Assembly: GCA_946811695.1 (NCBI GenBank)
Contig: OX328130.1
Coordinates: 73,621,353-73,685,352 of the forward strand
Source: Gonocerus acuteangulatus
Taxonomy: Eukaryota > Arthropoda > Insecta > Hemiptera > Coreidae
DNA length: 64,000 nt
Direction of reading: 5' to 3'
In this document: piece after piece, positions 54,592 to 64,000 of the stretch
Layout: each line of letters opens with the position of its first letter
Numbering within the stretch: position 1 is the first letter of the stretch
Translations under genes and position numbers: made by a program
Notes under the pieces: model-generated
Database searches by the model: none
Told to the model about the DNA's origin: nothing
The model's input: the letters and a program-made list of their open reading frames with translations, nothing else

Positions 54592-57274
54592 TCCATATCA
54601 TCCGTTGAACCCTGGACATTACCACATCCCATCATCAATTTAAATCTCACGAAATATATTAAAAAGAATACAGATCCGTACATATTTGTCACAGAATATA
54701 GGAAATTAAAAAGCATGCTTTTTCCAGGACACGAAATTTACACGGATGGCTCCAAAGACAACAATGGAGTTGGTGCTGCACTACTTAGCTCATTAGGATC
54801 CTGTATGTTCGCTCTCCCAGCGGTCTGCAGTAACTATACAGCTGAGCTGCTAGCAATGGAGTTGGTGCTGCAGTACTTAGCTCATTAGAATCCTGTATGT
54901 TCGCTCTCCCAGCGATCTGCAGTAACTATACAGCTGAGCTGCTAGCAATGGAGTTGGTGCTGCAGTACTTAGCTCATTAGGATCCTGTATGTTCGTTCTC
55001 CCAGCGATCTGCAGTAACTATACAGCTGAGCTGCTAGCAATGGAGTTGGTGCTGCAGTACTTAGCTCATTAGGATCCTGTATGTTCGTTCTCCCAGCGAT
55101 CTGCAGTAACTATACAGCTGAGCTACTAGCAATGGAGTTGGTGCTGCAGTACTTGGCTCATTAGGATCCTGTATGTTCGCTCTCCCAGCGATCTGCAGTA
55201 ACTATACAGCTGAGCTACTAGCAATGGAGTTGGTGCTGCAGTACTTGGCTCATTAGGATCCTGTATGTTCGCTCTCCCAGCGATCTGCAGTAACTATACA
55301 GCTGAGCTACTAGCAATGGAGTTGGTGCTGCTGTACTTAGCTCATTAGGATCCTGTATGTTCGCTCTCCCAGCGATCTGCAGTAACTATACAGCTGAGCT
55401 ACTAGCAATGGAGTTGGTGCTGCTGTACTTAGCTCATTAGGATCCCGTATGTTCGCTCTCCCAGCGATCTGCAGTAACTATACAGCTGAGCTACTAGCAA
55501 TGGAGTTGGTGCTGCAGTACTTAGCTCATTAGGATCCTGTATGTTCGCTCTCCCAGCGATCTGCAGTAACTATACAGCTGAGCTACTAGCAATGGAGTTG
55601 GTGCTGCAGTACTTAGCTCATTAGGATCCTGTATGTTCGCTCTCCCAGCGATCTGCAGTAACTATACAGCTGAGCTACTAGCAATGGAGTTGGTGCTGCA
55701 GTACTTAGCTCATTAGGATCCTGTATGTTCGCTCTCCCAGCGATCTGCAGTAACTATACAGCTGAGCTACTAGCAATGGAGTTGGTGCTGCAGTACTTAG
55801 CTCATTAGGATCCTGTATGTTCGCTCTCCCAGCTGTAACTATACAGCTGAGCTACTAGCAATGGAGTTGGTGCTGCTGTACTTAGCTCATTAGGATCCTG
55901 TATGTTCGCTCTCCCGGCGATCTGCAGTAACTATACAGCTGAGCTGCTAGCAATGGAGTTGGTGCTGCAGTACTTAGCTCATTAGGATCCTGTATGTTCG
56001 CTCTCCCAGCCATCTGCAGTAACTATACAGCTGAGCTACTAGCAATGGAGTTGGTGCTGCTGTACTTAGCTCATTAGGATCCTGTATGTTCGCTCTCCCA
56101 GCGATCTGCAGTAACTATACAGCTGAGCTACTAGCAATGGAGTTGGTGCTGCAGTACTTAGCTCATTAGGATCCTGTATGTTCGCTCTCCCAGCGGTCTG
56201 CAGTAACTATACAGCTGAGCTACTAGCAATGGAGTTGGTGCTGCAGTACTTAGCTCATTAGGATCCTGTATGTTCGCTCTCCCAGCGATCTGCAGTAACT
56301 ATACAGCTGAGCTACTAGCAATGGAGTTGGTGCTGCTGTACTTAGCTCATTAGGATCCTGTATGTTCGCTCTCCCAGCGATCTGCAGTAACTATACAGCT
56401 GAGCTACTAGCAATGGAGTTGGTGCTGCAGTACTTAGCTCATTAGGATCCTGTATGTTCGCTCTCCCAGCGGTCTGCAGTAACTATACAGCTGAGCTGCT
56501 AGCAATGGAGTTGGTGCTGCTGTACTTAGCTCATTAGGATCCTGTATGTTCGCTCTCCCAGCGATCTGCAGTAACTATACAGCTGAGCTACTAGCAACTG
56601 ATGAAGCTCTGAACATCAATTCTCCAACCAAATCCGATTTAAAGATATTTACAGATTCTCTTTCTGCTCTCCTTGCTATAGGTGATCCATATTCAACTCA
56701 TCCTCTGATAGTAAATATATTTAAAAGAATATATGAATTACATCTTCAGAAACAGCGGGTGACTTTTGTATGGATTCCCGGACATTGTGGAATAAATCAG
56801 AACGAAAAAGTCGATACCTTGACAAGGAAAGCAATTAGAGAAGGTATGCTATTTGACAAAGTTCCCAAAAATGATCTAACAGCTCATGGAAAAGACTCTA
56901 TATGGATGAGATGGCAAACTGTCTGGCACGAAATGAGAGATAACAAGCTCCGAGAGATAAAAAGAAACGTAAAGCCATGGAAAACATCTACAAACGATAG
57001 AAGGAGAAAAGAAATAGTCTTGACCCGAATGAGAATTGGCCATACAAACCTCACGCATTCCTTCCTAATGTCTAAGGACCCCCCACCAATTTGTAGCTCA
57101 TGCAATGTGCTGCTAACTGTGAAGCACATCTTGACTAATTGCCGGGCCTATGAGCAACTGAAAGAGCAACACCAACTGCCTGACTCCTTAGATGAAATTC
57201 TAGGTGATCATACTAACCAAGTCGAGCGACTCTTTGACTTTTTAAGGTCCGCTCAATTAATGGACAAAATCTAG
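54590..57274 (+). pseudogene. I-like LINE: RNase H domain split by a 92-bp array
   Basis: The remnant encodes the end of ORF2. The RNase H starts HEIYTDGSKDNNGVG, with the first catalytic Asp at 54745. The part between this Asp and the catalytic Glu (NYTAELLA) is reiterated about 20 times. The final copy continues in a 242-codon frame (56546-57274): LKIFTDSLSALLAIGD (third acidic residue), FVWIPGHCGIN and NEKVDTLTRKA (His and last Asp), then KPWKTST, RMRIGHTNLTHSFLM and CSSCNVLLTVKHILTNC (CX2CX7HX4C). All four RNase H acidic positions survive, but unit length 92 breaks frame. 5'-truncated at the microsatellite. Confidence 0.85.
54764..56596 (+). repeat. 92-bp tandem array in RNase H, 20 copies
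   Basis: Units begin ATGGAGTTGGTGCTGC and include TCCTGTATGTTCGCTCTCCC and AACTATACAGCTGAGCT. One unit near 55830 lacks 7 bp. CAA occurs at both array edges (ACAATGGAG, AGCAACTGA). Confidence 0.98.
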
Positions 57275-57419
57275 ACAGAACATAAAGACCGAAATGCTCG
57301 TTTGTTTATTTCATATACATGTAATTTCTATACATTATTTTATTAACATTATTTTTTTTCTTTTTTTTTCATCACATTTATTATTATGTTTTATTATTTT
57401 TCCTTTTTTTATTCATTTA

Positions 57420-57450
<31 letters not shown>

Positions 57451-57680
57451 GTATTATTATATTTTATTTTATTTACAAGCAATTGAGCATTTCTCGTTTA
57501 TCGTTCGAATTAATAAAATCTGCAAAAATAAATATTATTGATAGCAATTTAATCATAATGTATATATGTTGATACTTGTTAGCGAATTATAATGAAAATT
57601 ACTACACACAGCAATGGCGTTAGTGACCTTAAGGGTTGACACATTATAATAATTAAAAAAAAAAAAAAAAAAAAAAAACA
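57275..57680 (+). other. Probable LINE 3' UTR and poly(A)
   Basis: T-rich, with (TA)n at 57418-57441 and an A run at 57656-57679 that may be the element tail. No TSD could be set because the 5' end is a microsatellite. Confidence 0.4.
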
Positions 57681-58430
57681 TTCCATTGGTTTTGCATTGG
57701 ATATTTAGGCCAGGTACTAGCAATGGGTGCGGCGGATAACCCATGGTTGAGTGGATAAACTGGAGTAGATACAGGGATATCCAAGTGTAGGTATCGGGTT
57801 CTGACAATAGGAACGCACAATGGCGAACTAGTTCATTGTGGACAGCCAGATTGGAAATAGGGAATTGTGTATTCTATGGTTTAGGGGAAATTTCGGATTG
57901 ATCTGATTCGGTTATGTGGAAGTTGGGAAATAAAAAGAAAACTAACTAACAATAACAATAAAAATACCGACCTGGAACCAGGGTTAGTCCCCCCCCCCCT
58001 GGTGCCCTATGGATAGGGGAACCGTAGGAGAGAACGTTCTCCGGGTCTGTGACCATTCAAGACCAGATGGACTAAGTCCTAAAATGGTACTACGGGTTGG
58101 GTTGGTGGCCGGGGGCCCTTCAGGCTTCGCCGGTTACAGACGTAGTGGCGCGTGTTAGATACTCTGGGTCAGTTCGCCCAGGTCTCTGGTGACTGACTGA
58201 CTGTCTCGGAGTTGAAGCTAGAGAAATAGGTATCCCTTTCCCGGGGATGTGTCCGCAAGCTTGCGACATACGAGAGGAGGCGTATGTGCGGGGGCTTACG
58301 GGAACATCCGCACCTTTGTGTCGTCGGGAGGATGGATAGGTGAGAGATTGTTGGAGGCTTAAAAAGCTGGGTACGTCTCTCATCGTTTCCTACCTCCTTC
58401 GACTTACACAATATCAGTTTCTATAACGTT
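57681..58430. other. GC-rich block, unrecognised
   Basis: From 57970 to 58400 the composition is far more GC-rich than its surroundings (GGTGGCCGGGGGCCCTTC; CCCGGGGATGTGTCCGC). A C run is at 57990-58000. Minus-strand frames (58120-58411) show nothing I recognise. It may be the UTR of a LINE like the one at 10915. Confidence 0.4.
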
Positions 58431-58602
58431 CCTACGTGATTTGGGAAACTACGAATATATATCAAACCAAGGAACTACGTATGAAAGAAAAGTAAGATTT
58501 TACGCATATTTTGCTATAATGTACCTCTTGGGCAGATAAGAAGGTATGTATGTGTTTCCTGGACATACCTTGGAACACCAGGTACTGCGCTTAGCGGAAA
58601 CG
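58431..58602. other. Intergenic
   Basis: Nothing recognised. Confidence 0.4.
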
Positions 58603-59213
58603 TACAAAAAAATATTGCTCAAAAATAGAATTTTATTCAGAAGCCAACTATCATTAATGTAAAATAATTGCAAATTAAGGCAATTTTACAATGAATAATA
58701 AATAAGGCAGAAAATTTTAAGGGGGTTAAAATGTAAATAAAAAAGTACCGAGTTTTTATTTTTAATAATAAATGAATGCTTTACGTATTCACGATGCAAT
58801 TTAAACAGCGTCTTCAATAAACATATTTGAAAATAATTAGTAAAGGGCAGCCACTTTTGTGGGGTTTAATTATCAGGAAACATAAAAATAAATGTTGCCT
58901 ATGATAGAGTGCAAAACACAGCGTGTAACCGTAAGCGTGAATGAGAGCACCGCGCAGTTGTGGTTGTTCTCTGCGCTCTCATTGGTTCTTGCTCACATGA
59001 TCTTGAACAGCTGTCACGATTTCAATGGCAGCGTGAATAAAACTTTCATTTAATATTAGAATAAAAACAATTAAGTTTTTTTTTTTTTTTTTTACATGTT
59101 ATACCCATTAAAAGTGTCTGCCTCATTTATTATTCATTGTAAAATTGTCTTAATTTCACACTAAAGATAGTTAGCTTCTGAAAAAAATTCTATTTTTGGG
59201 AAATATTGTTTTG
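58603..59213. mobile_element. MITE with about 135-bp inverted ends
   Basis: Left arm 58603-58738 and right arm 59080-59213 are inverted copies (AAAAATAGAATTTTATTCAG; CAATTTTACAATGAATAATA) with moderate divergence. The middle is a GC-richer 340 bp. No target duplication is clear. Confidence 0.75.
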
Positions 59214-60026
59214 CGCCTTTTTATCAACCCAAGAGGCACATTATAGCAAAATTTCAAGGTGCATAAAAAACTTCATGAAACGTGCGGTTACTGGCTCTCG
59301 GACTAGCACCACAATACACAAAAAGCTTAATGAAATTCCTCACTCGACTTTCGCTCTGATCAAACTATACAAATATGCTTCTCATTTAATTACTTTAAAA
59401 GAAATCAACGAACAAGGAAAAACGGTTCATAAGAACTTAACCAACAATTGGAAATTGTATGAACCGAACCTCCGTATGATATCTGCTTATCGAAAAACGT
59501 CAAACGTAACAATAAAAAAGTATGGTCGAATCAAATTTTCTCAAAAACGGCTTTAGATGCTGCCTAAATGGGTTCTTTTTACACTTGCGGCTTGTGCCGA
59601 CTCAAAAAATCCTGATCTGACGTCGCTTGATTTTTAGATACGGGGTTGTCTTAAGTCGGATGTGTACAAAGCATTTACGACATAAACCACCTGATTACAA
59701 GAATTTCCGAATAATTTGTGGAAATGAGAGCTAACCATGATGAGATTGCAAGGACATCAGCGGTGTGATCAGGTGTCTTCAGTGTGATCTGAAAGCAGGC
59801 CAGTTGTAAGAATGTTCTACGTTTTTGTTTTATGTTTTTTATTCAAATTTTATGTAAAACTTACTATAATCATTAAATATCAATTTTAACAAGAATAATT
59901 TTCATTTATTTCTAATAATATCACAAAAATAAACATAGTATTACCTTCATTTTTTTTTACCTTTTTTCACTGTAGAATTCAAATTAACTTATGAAATTGA
60001 GATAATCCCAGTTCATAGTATACCAT
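59214..60026. other. Intergenic, nothing recognised
   Basis: A 116-codon frame at 59206-59556 is basic and unrecognised; it starts inside the MITE end, so I do not call it. Confidence 0.4.
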
Positions 60027-60052
60027 TAGAAAGCTAATAAAAAAAAAAAAAT

Positions 60053-60378
60053 CCCTCCCGTAACAGGCCACAAGGGCCCAGAGGGGCAGATACTGTAGAG
60101 GTATCTGATTCTTGACCATACGGCACACTAAGGAGATAGTGTGGTCAATACTATGCTCCGGGCACCTGATTTGTCCCTTGCTGCTTCGACTGCTAGAGTC
60201 ATTAGCACCAAGGTACCCATTGATAAATTTATCTGAGGCTGGGTTGGCCTAGGGACGATCTGGGACCCCAAAATCAACCCTCGAACGACGGCACTAGAAG
60301 AAAAAATCTTTAGTGTGCGCTCGGGTTTTTAACCTGGTCCTCCAGTTCTTTAGTCGAGTGCTCTAACACTAAGCTAAC
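60053..60378 (-). mobile_element. tRNA-Ile SINE with poly(T) tail, minus strand
   Basis: Complete family member. The tRNA head is at 60330-60378 on the minus strand and the 3' end is at the A run (plus) 60039-60051. It is flanked by an exact 16-bp duplication TAGAAAGCTAATAAAA (60027-60042 and 60379-60394). Confidence 0.9.
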
Positions 60379-60394
60379 TAGAAAGCTAATAAAA

Positions 60395-60702
60395 TTGTAC
60401 AAATTTGTTAAGGTTTGGCCGTTTGCAGGATTTATTTTGGAAGAGTTGTGATTTTCGAAAAGGTATCAGAAGCTTTTATTGATTTCTCATTTTGGGATTA
60501 ATATTACGATCTGAATGAGATAATTGTGAATTGAATGTGCTTACCCTTAAAGAAAATTTAATGTTGATTTTAAAAATATAATGAATTCTTTAAAAAAAAG
60601 TGTAAAAGCAGAGAAAATTGGAGTTGTACTACAAAAAACATTATGTAGTACAATGTCATCAACTTGCAATCAATATAAAAAAAAATCAATATTTTTTATC
60701 AA

Positions 60703-60705
<3 letters not shown>
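60395..60705. other. Intergenic, nothing recognised
   Basis: AT-rich, no supported feature. Confidence 0.4.

Positions 60706-60758
<53 letters not shown>
60706..60758 (+). repeat. Poly(A) run, tail of minus-strand SINE
   Basis: 53 As; on the SINE sense strand this is a poly(T) tail. Confidence 0.95.
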
Positions 60759-60761
<3 letters not shown>

Positions 60762-61074
60762 GTCCCGTAACAGGCCACAAGGGCCCTGAGGGGCAGATAC
60801 TATAGAGGTATCTGATTCATGACCATACGGCACACTAGGGAGATAGTGTGGTCAGTACTATGCTCCGGCCGCCTGATTTTCCACTTGGTTGCTTCGACTG
60901 CTAGAGTCATTAGCTCCCAAGGTACCCATTATTAATTAAATTAATTAAAGGCTGGGTTGGCCTAGGGACGGTCAGGGAGGCCGAATTCAACCCATGAACA
61001 AAGACACTAGAAGAAAAAATCTTTAGTGCTTGCTCGGGATTTGAACTGAGGCCTCCAGCTTATTAGTCCAGTGC

Positions 61075-61076
<2 letters not shown>
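60759..61076 (-). mobile_element. tRNA-Ile SINE, minus strand, head truncated
   Basis: Matches 7518-7866 closely (GGCCTGTTACGGGACTGA on the minus strand at the 3' end). The tRNA head is cut at about CACTGGACTAATAAGCTGG, where a (TA)n tract begins at 61076. Confidence 0.88.

Positions 61077-61134
<58 letters not shown>
61076..61134. repeat. (TA)n microsatellite
   Basis: Dinucleotide run that replaces the 5' part of the adjacent SINE. Confidence 0.98.
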
Positions 61135-61138
<4 letters not shown>

Positions 61139-61581
61139 CGTTCGTGTTGAAAGAGAAGCCATCATCCCTAGTGTGAAACAAATAGAATTTATTGAATATA
61201 ATAATGTATACAATTCATACAAAGTATCGGGAAAACTAATTTTTTTTAATAACAAACCAAAATGAACAAAATTGAGCACTTTCACCACCCTCTGCCCTAC
61301 ATAGAAGGTGGATGAGTGGAAAATTAGAACGGAAGTATACAGATTGCGGAAGTAATTTCCACGGGGAAGGAGAGCTGGCTTTCGCTTGTTAAAGTCAATT
61401 ACTTTGTAATTTTCAATATTACTTCGAGCTCTATTTCATGAAGTAAATTAAATTTCATATATGATGTCATAGAGGTTGTAAAAATTTTTTTGTGTATTAG
61501 CCTGCAAAGTTTCTTTTAATAATGATAATCACGCCTTTTTTAAGTAAATTTCAACTCTTATTTTGGTACTTCCTTTTCAAA
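61135..61581. other. Intergenic, nothing recognised
   Basis: No supported feature. Confidence 0.4.
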
Positions 61582-62529
61582 TCTATGTACATATTTGTCA
61601 AATACAACTCACTCACTCACTGACTGACTCACTGACCTATCATCGCCCAGCCCAAACCACTTGACAGAATATTTTTAAATTTTGCATGGACTCCCTCTTA
61701 AGCATGTAAACACTCGCTAAGAAATGATTGTTGATATTCAAATTTTTAAGTATTTTTAGTGGTGTTTGAATTATTACTTAGTTAGAGAGCAAGTACGCCT
61801 AGGCAGCAAGTGTTGCTAGGACAAAAACAGGTCAGCTGTGACCTTATTGTATTTATTTCTTAATATTATTTCTATTTGAGCTTCATTTCAACTATGATGG
61901 CAGACCTTGAATTACCTACTAGAAATAAACTGCGATTTTGTCCCTCATAGAGTTTACGCTATACCTGGGATGGTCCATCCGAGGTAATAATATCCCGAAC
62001 CCTTGCACAGCCTCCTCACCCATCAGCATCCCCAGTCAGAGCAATTCTTGGTAATGCTGGCAAATATAATAGGTGCTTCCAAATGACATCTTGGAAACAT
62101 AAATTTTTAAATTTTAACGTACATTTATTATTGACAGCGGATTTTAACCTGTACTGGTTAAACTGATTTTTTTTTCTTTTTTTTACGGCGCATCGACAAA
62201 TATTGGCCATTAGCGCCGACATCCAGGTTGCAGCCAGGAATTTTCTCAGCGAGCCCTAAGATGAGACAACTCCTGTCGCCGGTGGGGATCGAACCCTCCA
62301 TCTCCCGCTTATGAATCTAGCGCGCTAGCCACTAGACCCCGGGAGACCCCGTTAAACTGCTGTTACTGCTAACCTGTAGATCTCTTTCTTCACACTGGTC
62401 TGGAGTGCCCAGTGTCAATAAAAATTATTCTTTGATCACTTATCAATTGATAAATAACTAGTTGATTGATGAATAGTATGACGGGGACCGTGTTATAATA
62501 AACTGCACAAAACTATTTAGTATTGTTAA
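61582..62529 (+). mobile_element. Helitron family A, 3' end displaced by another Helitron
   Basis: Starts TCTATGTACATATTTGTCAA after A, then ACTCACTCACTCACTGACTG. It follows 51121-52357 up to GTGTTATAATAAACTGCACA and TAGTATTGTTAA, where the minus-strand Helitron begins. It also carries a SINE (62166-62350). Confidence 0.8.
62166..62350 (-). mobile_element. tRNA-Met-headed SINE, full length, minus strand
   Basis: On the minus strand it has GGGGTCTCCCGGGGTCTAGTG, TTCATAA at the anticodon loop, B box GGTTCGATCCC, and a body ending CCTGGATGTCGGCGCTAATG and GATGCGCCGTAAAA. The flanks are 9-bp GTTAAACTG (62157-62165 and 62351-62359). It is the best reference copy of this family here. Confidence 0.92.
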
Positions 62530-64000
62530 CTAGCTGACTACCCGTGCTTCACCACGGCCGATAAGTAGCTGATTACCCGTGCTTCACCACGGCCGATAAG
62601 TAGCTGATTACCCGTTCTTCACCACGGCCGATAAGTAGCTGATTACCCGTGCTTCACCACGGCCGATAAGTAGTTTTTATATTGCATTAAATAAGGTATT
62701 ATCAAAATTAACGCTACTACATAATTTTGCACAGCTTATTGCACGGACTTTAGAGTTACCCAGGAAACACCATGTGGAGGTAACCGTGCTTGTAACCGTT
62801 GGGAGTAAAAAAAAAAAAAAAATACAAAAAAAAGTTAGGTAAACAGAGACAAATACACGTTGAAAAGAATAAAACTAACTGCTTTGAAGTTTTAAGCACT
62901 TATCTCTTCGATTGACGTCGCCCCACCGAACATTACAACTGAATCTTTTTTGTAGAGAATTGAGTAACCTTTCGAATAGCAGCCTTCCACTTACTACGTT
63001 TTCCCAACCGTTTTCGACATATTTTAGAAAATATACTGAGATCCGAAAACTTTGTATCACCATTAATATATTTTTTTCCATATACTTCTTACCTCCAAAC
63101 GATACCAAAGTTTAAATGTCTTAGATTAGATGAATGCCAAATACCTGGTACAAGTTTCAAGTGAACCAATCATCGTTTCTGAATACCCAAACAGAAAATT
63201 AGTTTGGAAAAGCATTTGTATCAATTTTCCTCGTAAACGGTTATGGACATCGCTTTAAAAATTGTTTCATTCGTTTTCCTACGTTAAGGAACCTATATAA
63301 CGCGTACCTGCAAGCATATGGACTCGAAAATGTAAGCGTTCCGATTTATTCGCCCAAAATTTGCTCCAAAACCATGTTCCTGGAAACTGATTCAGCTGTT
63401 TAATTAACTTGACCTTTCAAATGAGAAGAAAGATTTTTGTACAAAATTTAATCAAAATCGGACCATTTTTGAACCGATGAGGACCTTCTTAATAATTCAA
63501 ACCCCCCCCCCCTAAAAGTACTTAAACATTTGAATATCAAAAAAACCTTTCTTAGGGAGTGTTTACACTCCAAACGTATTGTCCGAGCAAAATTTCAAAT
63601 TTTTGTGTCAAGTGGTTCGGGATATTATTACGTCGGATGGGCCATCACCAGGACGTAAACTCTATGAGGGACAAAATCACATTTTATTTCTAGTAATTCA
63701 AGGACTGCCATCATAGTGGAAATTAACCTCAATTAAAAATAATACTATGAAATAGATAATGTACGGTAACAGCTGTTCTGTTATCGTCCTAGCAACGCTT
63801 GCTGCCTAGGCTTGCCTGCTCTAACCAACTCAAACTTTAAACCCCTCTAAAAATACTTAAAAATTCGAATATCAAAAAATCCTTTCTTAGTGAGTGCCTA
63901 CGTTATATAGGGAGTGTCCATGAAAAATTTCAAAATTTTCTGTCGAGTGGTTTGGGCTGGGGGATGATAGGTCAGTGAGTGAGTCAATGAGTGAGTGAGT
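62530..64000 (-). mobile_element. Helitron family A, minus strand, runs off the window
   Basis: The plus strand begins CTAGCTGACTACCCGTGC, the reverse of the family A 3' end, after A. The interior matches 51121-52357 in reverse. The 5' region with GGTCAGTGAGTGAGTCAATG reaches the window end, so the last few bases are missing. Confidence 0.85.
62531..62670 (-). repeat. 35-bp tandem copies of Helitron 3' hairpin, 4 copies
   Basis: Units TAGCTGATTACCCGTGCTTC with ACCACGGCCGATAAG at 62531, 62566, 62601 and 62636. Each carries the CCGTG/CACGG hairpin and CTAG-type end; the third has CCCGTTC. Confidence 0.96.

Noticed and set aside
54764..56596. Regular 92-bp repeats as a CRISPR-like or coding repeat protein
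   Set aside because: No spacers, a frame-breaking unit length, and an origin from an RNase H coding segment.
59206..59556. 116-codon basic open frame
   Set aside because: It begins within a MITE terminal repeat, uses AT-rich chance codons and shows no motif.

Overview
This window is non-coding, repeat-dense eukaryotic DNA, almost certainly from an arthropod and probably an insect. The evidence is the element mix: Jockey-like, I-like and RTE-like LINEs, a Penelope-like element (PLE) with a GIY-YIG endonuclease, mariner and pogo transposase remnants, hAT and Harbinger-like MITEs, short Helitrons, and SINEs with tRNA or 5S rRNA heads. The sequence is AT-rich with long (TA)n, (GA)n and poly(A) runs. 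I found no intact host protein-coding gene and no functional tRNA or rRNA gene. The species cannot be named from the sequence alone.

Layout. 0-10 kb: SINEs with 5S, tRNA-Met and tRNA-Ile heads, several minisatellites, and a 5'-truncated Jockey-type fragment whose 3' end is a 76-bp array. 10.2-15.3 kb: the most gene-like block, a Jockey-like LINE (10915-15227) inserted in a PLE fragment with a 13-bp target duplication. Its ORF1 is open; its ORF2 is broken by a stop codon, frameshifts, a deletion and a 36-bp duplication. 16-20 kb: a short Helitron, a 5S-derived SINE and a tRNA-SINE. 20.2-24.25 kb: a 4-kb unit with 38-bp terminal inverted repeats that carries 24 copies of a 101-bp satellite and a nested inverted repeat. 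24.5-33 kb: mariner remnant, minus-strand Helitron, a foldback MITE split by a poly(A)-tailed insertion, an I-like LINE fragment, and a possible host-exon remnant. 34.5-43.7 kb: Helitron, 16-bp minisatellite, a 56-bp-arm hairpin, Harbinger-like and hAT-like MITEs, and another I-like LINE fragment. 46-50.7 kb: two related MITEs with 8-bp flanks, an RTE fragment with an 11-bp target duplication, a tRNA-Leu-like relic and a pogo/Tigger N-terminus. 51-54 kb: Helitrons and mixed repeats. 54.6-57.3 kb: an I-like LINE RNase H region expanded by 20 copies of a 92-bp unit. 57.7-64 kb: an unrecognised GC-rich block, SINE copies and two nested Helitrons.

Nothing here works together as a pathway; the window is a layered record of transposition. 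Two themes recur. First, internal or terminal pieces of transposons have repeatedly become tandem arrays (units of 33 to 101 bp, usually with a 2-4 nt word shared at the array edges), including the 3' hairpin ends of three Helitrons. Second, SINEs with different pol III heads (5S rRNA and tRNA-Met) share one 3' body, while a separate tRNA-Ile SINE ends in poly(T) rather than poly(A). All family assignments come from reading motifs by eye; none was checked against a database.
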